Below, in pieces: positions 59,473-64,000 of a stretch of DNA of 64,000 nt. Made by a program: the position numbers and the translations under genes. A model generated the notes under the pieces. It had not been told where the DNA came from, did no database searches, and saw nothing but the letters and a program-made list of their open reading frames with translations. The stretch covers positions 4,633,594 through 4,697,593 of the forward strand of contig CM076668.1 of NCBI GenBank assembly GCA_038496675.1, written 5' to 3'. The stretch is from Rachycentron canadum. Lineage: Eukaryota; Chordata; Actinopteri; Carangiformes; Rachycentridae. The first letter of the stretch is position 1, and each line of letters starts with the position of its first letter.

Positions 59473-61145
59473 ACCTGACTTCATACAGTAAAAACATTGT
59501 TGACTGTTGTCCACCTTTGGATCATTTTTAGATGTAGTATAGTATAAATTTACACTAAATGCTCAGTCTTTGTGTAGTGTCAACACAAACACAGTGGGGT
59601 CACGTAACTGTGATCAAACCTCATCATTTCAGATTGACTCTGCTCTGTCATTAGTGACACTACTGCTTTATTAGACCTGCGCTATCACCTTCTGTGAACT
59701 TCACATCACTTAACCATCCTTTTACAAAATCTGTGATGATCTAGTCTTTGAATAATCAGTCTAATGGATGTACTTTATGAAACACTGGTGTATTCCTGGT
59801 ATCATACAGGTCTGGACTGTCTGCAGTAAACACTAATCTGATCTGTAGGCCAAACACCAGCAGCATCACTACTGTAACATTAAAGACTGTTTAAACGTAC
59901 AGTTTGACCTGCTTCACACTGAAATACAATGACTTGTTCTCGGTTATCTGAACATCTGCAAACCATTTCCTTTTCAACAGGAAACTGCTGGTGGTGTATT
60001 TATTAAACTTAGGATCACTGTTATTGAACTCATGGATCCTTAAATATTGATAAAAGACTGGAGCAATAAAACAATATCATCTGAGATGGGTAAAAATATT
60101 GCTACATTGGACAGTTCAGCAACACCTTGGTTGGGACATATCCCTTCTGTCCATACCCAAATCTATGTCTTTCTTCTCCCCGATGTTGGCATGGTTGTCC
60201 CCTATAGCCATTGTGTGTACAATATACAGTATGCTAAATACTCAGTGGCCTTCATTATCATTTAAATTAAACATTTCTCTTAAATAATTTTTATTTATTT
60301 TTCAGATCAAATATATGGGACATTAATGTCCTTTATACAAACACCAGGGTATCATTAAAGCTACATTAGTGGACACTGAAATTCTGTAGAGTTGTGGAAA
60401 GATTATTTGACATCTCACATATATTTTATTTGATATGCTCTACTATAAATAATTAAGTGGTGAATGAAGTCCAGAAACTGGAGGGGACAGGACAGATCAT
60501 TGTGAGAGGAGACTATTTCACTGAGGGTCAGTTTGTGATAGTTAACACATACATCTGATTGTAGTTGTAGAAGTTGTAGTTTTGTCACATACAAGATCAA
60601 TTTCTCATTTAAAAAATGTCCAAATCCCAGTTCAAACTAATATTCTTTTCTCCTGATTATAATTTACTGTGGACAATCCAAAGTAATTTTGAGCTTTACA
60701 GTTTCCAGCTGAATGATCGTTTTCTCTAAAACATCAAGATAAATTCTGATTATTATTTTAGTGTTTAATAGTATTTTACAGCAGGACTTAATACATCCTA
60801 TAATACATCCAAGCATGAAGTCCCCTGGTCTTATAAACAGTCTCTATCATAGCATCCATGAACCCACAGCCATGAATGTGTGACAAGGTCGGGATATCTA
60901 AATCATTTTCACTCCTTTAAAATAGATCACTCGCCTGGCGCCAAAGGATTTTCTAATTTATACATTACTTCCGGGTTTGTGCGACCCACTGTGCTCAGGA
61001 GCAGTTCATCTCGCGGAACAAACGTGCTCAGCATCCGCCGCTGCGCGTTCACGAATGCTATGCTAACCTGATGCTAGCGGACTACATACAATCTGGTGCC
61101 TGCGCAGTACTGACGTCATCACTCTGCGACGCGTACAGAGCAGCA
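59473..61145 (+). other. smim6 3' UTR and sap30bp promoter region
   Basis: The left part is AT-rich 3' UTR and spacer. GC and CpG content rise from about 60960. The last 180 bp form a compact promoter-like segment with ACTTCCGGG (ETS-like) at about 60967-60975 and a perfect CRE at 61111-61118. No TATA box was assigned. Confidence 0.55.
61111..61118. promoter_or_regulatory. CRE palindrome upstream of sap30bp
   Basis: A perfect TGACGTCA lies 28 bp before the assigned start codon and could bind CREB/ATF factors. The same palindrome occurs just upstream of mrpl58. Confidence 0.5.
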
Positions 61146-63376
61146 ATGGCGAGCGCTAAAAAGAGTGCTCTACTCTCGTCTCTGGCAGATTATGGAGACG
61201 ATTCAGAGCCCGACTCTGAGCCCGAACCAGAAGAGACAGGTACGTGTTGTGAACAGTTTTAATTATTTTCATCATAGTGGGGATAAAACGCCGTTTACAG
61301 CTGAACTTCATGCGATAGCTACCATTAGCTTGTAACTAGCTAACACGGCTGGTTAAAAAAATGCTAGAATCTTTGATTAAAAAGACGAAGTTTAGTCTAA
61401 AGTTGTCTCAGTAGAGGTTCGTGGGGTTTTTTTTTTAACAGAGAGACCATTTGTAATCGTACCATCGTAAAACTCAAAGTAACTGGGTTCATGTCTTCAA
61501 TCCCGGTCTCACACGGAGTTTGTTTTTAGTTGTGCTTTGGCAGTGTGAGTTTGTTGAAACTGACAGCTTTTTGAATGGAGTTTGGCTTCGTGGTGTTATT
61601 CTGACTTTCGCGTCCAAGTGGGACTGACATTAATTTGAGCTACTATGCCTTAAACAAAGACTTTCTGTGCCAGCTCCAGTGGTGTTGTTTGCCTCTGGTC
61701 GTTATCTGACCTCTGTTTCTTTCTGCCCCTCTTCATCACCAGGGGGGCGTGCAGGGGGTCTGGTCTACAGCTACGGTGATGATGACCTGAACCGAACTGA
61801 AGATGTAGAGGATAAAGGGTCTGCAGATGAAGACAGCAGAGAGAGCAACTCGGTCAGTATTTGATTCCTGATGTCTGCTCTCCAGATTTTACATTCACTA
61901 TCTAGACACTGGTAGTGGGTGCACTTGTTAACAGAAAGTGTTCATCCAGTATTCATTCATCCATCCAATCAAATAATTTAAATATATTTCACTGATGAAC
62001 CGGCTGCTCAAAAAGCCATTTGTAAACCGGGTTATTATGTCACACCAAATTTAAATATGAGGAAAAACAATCTTGACACAAATACCAATAAAATGCTATT
62101 ACTGCTTTTGGGAAACATGCTGAACATACTGTTGCTCAACAGACACATCTGTGAGGCAGGAAGTGGTTTACCACAAAGATCATAGTGACACCTGTGACTC
62201 TTCATTCATTCATTCATTCATTCATTATTTATTTATTCATTTATAGTTCAGTTTACTAGTGAAGATGATTATTAATGTTCAGCCACACATCAAAGTGAGA
62301 ATTTTCCTCAGATATCAACTGTTACAGCCCCTCAAATGTCAGGATTTTGTGTGTGTGTTAAATGTCATTGTAGAGGGAATATTTTAAGGGTTTGTGACTG
62401 TAGATAATAAAAGTGGGATAGTTTTTTTTTTTTTGTTTTTTTTTACTACTGGTAGTTTTGACATTTTATAGACATGGCAGTTAATAAAGAAAACGATAAG
62501 CAGATTATTAGATAATAAATAGGCATTAGTTGAAGGGACGAACAGCAAACAACTACATCCGAGTTTTGTTCTTTTGTTTTCATCGGTGATATTTGTAAAT
62601 ATACTTTAAATATTGCCCTTTCATTCAAAAAGAAAATGACAATTTAACATCATCTGCTACTGGTTGGTTGGACATCATACACATGGTATTTATGTGTTTA
62701 AGTAATATGAGAAAATAAAAGAGAAACATTACACAGCTCAGTCCACTACAGCAGTCCCTCAGTAAATACTATTATGTACAGGTTTGGTGTAGACTAATGC
62801 TTTACTGTGTCAAGCACTGTGGTCATCTCTATGGAGGTGTTAGTTATATAACTGAAGCACTAGTTATATAACAGAGGTGTTTTATAGCCCATAGTTTGTA
62901 TATTTTGTGCAATGTTAAACTGCAGCCTTAGTTTCACCAGAGAGTTCAGTCAGTGCATCTTTGACACAAACACAAAATAGACACGATATATTTCACAGAG
63001 GACGTCCTCATTACAGCTCACTCAGTGTAGACCATGTTTTAACAGTTATTAGACTGAGGGTAAACGCAATATTGAACTTGTACTCGATACTCACAGTACT
63101 GAGTATTGTGTTGTCTTCTCTCTCCTCGTTTTAAACAAAACTGTTATAATTTCTGGACATCTTACATATTAATATGCAATTTGCAGAATCAAACAGGAGT
63201 CATTTTAAAGGCATCTGAAGAGCGCTCAACATATTTTCAGTCAGCTGGTTCTTGGTGTGTGCGACTGCTCGGCCCCCTCCTGGTCTCCTCTCCCTCTGAC
63301 AGTGTTAACCCTTTGCATTCTTGTTTTATAGGAAATGGAAGATTCTGACGAGGGGAGGGACGCAGATGATGTTGAG
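61146..63376 (+). CDS. sap30bp: SAP30-binding protein, N-terminal part (gene runs off the window)
   Basis: The product is a nuclear, transcription- and splicing-associated protein (family knowledge). Visible exons: 61146-61239, 61743-61852 and 63332-63376, in consistent phase. They read MASAKKSALLSSLADYGDDS, then GGLVYSYGDDDLNRTEDVED and EMEDSDEGRDADDVE. The start, the GGLV...YG(D/E)DD element and the acidic low-complexity stretch match human SAP30BP (MAGKKNVLSSLAVYAEDSE). The conserved globular part, expected in later exons, is not in the remaining 620 bp. An in-frame upstream ATG at 61071 would add 25 residues without homology, so I chose 61146. Confidence 0.92.
62201..62228. repeat. (ATTC)n microsatellite
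   Basis: A short tetranucleotide array in sap30bp intron 2. Confidence 0.85.
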
Positions 63377-64000
63377 GTATTTGAGCACCCACCTGGTGTG
63401 GGATGGACTGGGTTTGGAGCCGTATCAAACCTGATTAATTTCTTATTTGTTCTGTGACTAACCAACAAAATGGGGATGGCACTTTTAACTCTGTCAACAC
63501 ACGAACACAAGATGGTGCTGTGGTTGTATGTATGTAGGTGAGACCAGGTCAGTAGCTGTGCTCAGACTGACCCCACCCTGTGTGCATGTGGGTGTGTGTG
63601 GGTGAGCTCTGTCTCTTTGTTCTATAGCTGCAGGTGTTTGATTGATGAGGGTCTGATGAACTTAGAGTTTGTCTGTTCAGTGTGTCACCTCACCACAGTG
63701 AGATAACAGCACTGTGTAATGTCAGGATCAATGTGGTAGTTGTAACATTGTGTGTTGATGTGATTTCACAATGATGTATTTATTGACATGTAAAGTATTA
63801 GTCACTCTGAAGAATAAAATTCTGTCATTATCATATTGTGGAGGTTTGTGTTCATCCCTCAGTGTTGACTGACAGGTGTCAGGCTGTATTGTGGTCTGTG
63901 GCAGCAGAGGACTAGTCTGACTGTTGAAGTTCAGGTGTATTAGTTGACAAGCAGAGTGGACATTAGCTTTAGCTCTCACTGTGTCCTTACACTTGTTTAT

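Noticed and set aside
1..64000. CRISPR arrays, operons, phage or plasmid features
   Set aside because: The genome is clearly vertebrate. The tandem arrays are mini- or microsatellites without spacer structure.

Overview
This is a vertebrate nuclear window, almost certainly from a ray-finned (teleost) fish. Every gene is split into small GT-AG exons. The proteins match vertebrate families with fish-like divergence. The DNA is dense in CA/GT microsatellites and carries Tc1-like and LINE remnants, and there are two assembly gaps (30635-31033 and 53435-53813). No prokaryotic, plasmid or CRISPR feature was seen. Gene names come from my memory of family sequences; exon borders were set by splice consensus plus unbroken reading phase from exon to exon.

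Layout. 1-4552: no secure gene; a dispersed repeat, a GT array and a speculative plus-strand terminal exon. 4553-28825 (minus): spag9/JIP4, a scaffold for JNK/p38 kinases and for kinesin/dynein motors. About 30 exons were traced, plus an internal alternative first exon encoding a membrane segment, an 84-nt cassette candidate and a 15-nt microexon candidate. 30447-36413 (minus): daglb, diacylglycerol lipase beta, complete except for one small exon predicted inside the first gap. 38235-41660: mrpl58/ict1 (plus), the mitochondrial ribosome-rescue peptidyl-tRNA hydrolase, flanked by three nuclear tRNA genes (Gln-CTG, initiator Met-CAT, Arg-TCG). 44759-48852 (minus): cdr2l. 48853-57202: about 8.4 kb without coding genes, holding mini- and microsatellites, the second gap and a LINE reverse-transcriptase relic. 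57251-59472 (plus): smim5 and smim6 in tandem, two single-pass micropeptide genes, smim6 being the endoregulin family. 61146 onward (plus): sap30bp, running off the window.

The genes do not form one pathway. From memory, SPAG9, CDR2L, MRPL58, SMIM5, SMIM6 and SAP30BP all lie on human 17q, whereas DAGLB lies on 7p22. The smim5-smim6-sap30bp and cdr2l/mrpl58 neighbourhoods therefore look like conserved vertebrate synteny, and daglb beside spag9 looks like a fish-lineage arrangement.

Most worth a second look: the conserved alternative SPAG9 N-terminus and its splice-site-adjacent dinucleotide repeats; the two novel-looking in-frame spag9 cassettes; the daglb exon whose acceptor consists of UG repeats; the complete fish smim5-smim6 micropeptide pair; and a dispersed repeat family present three times.
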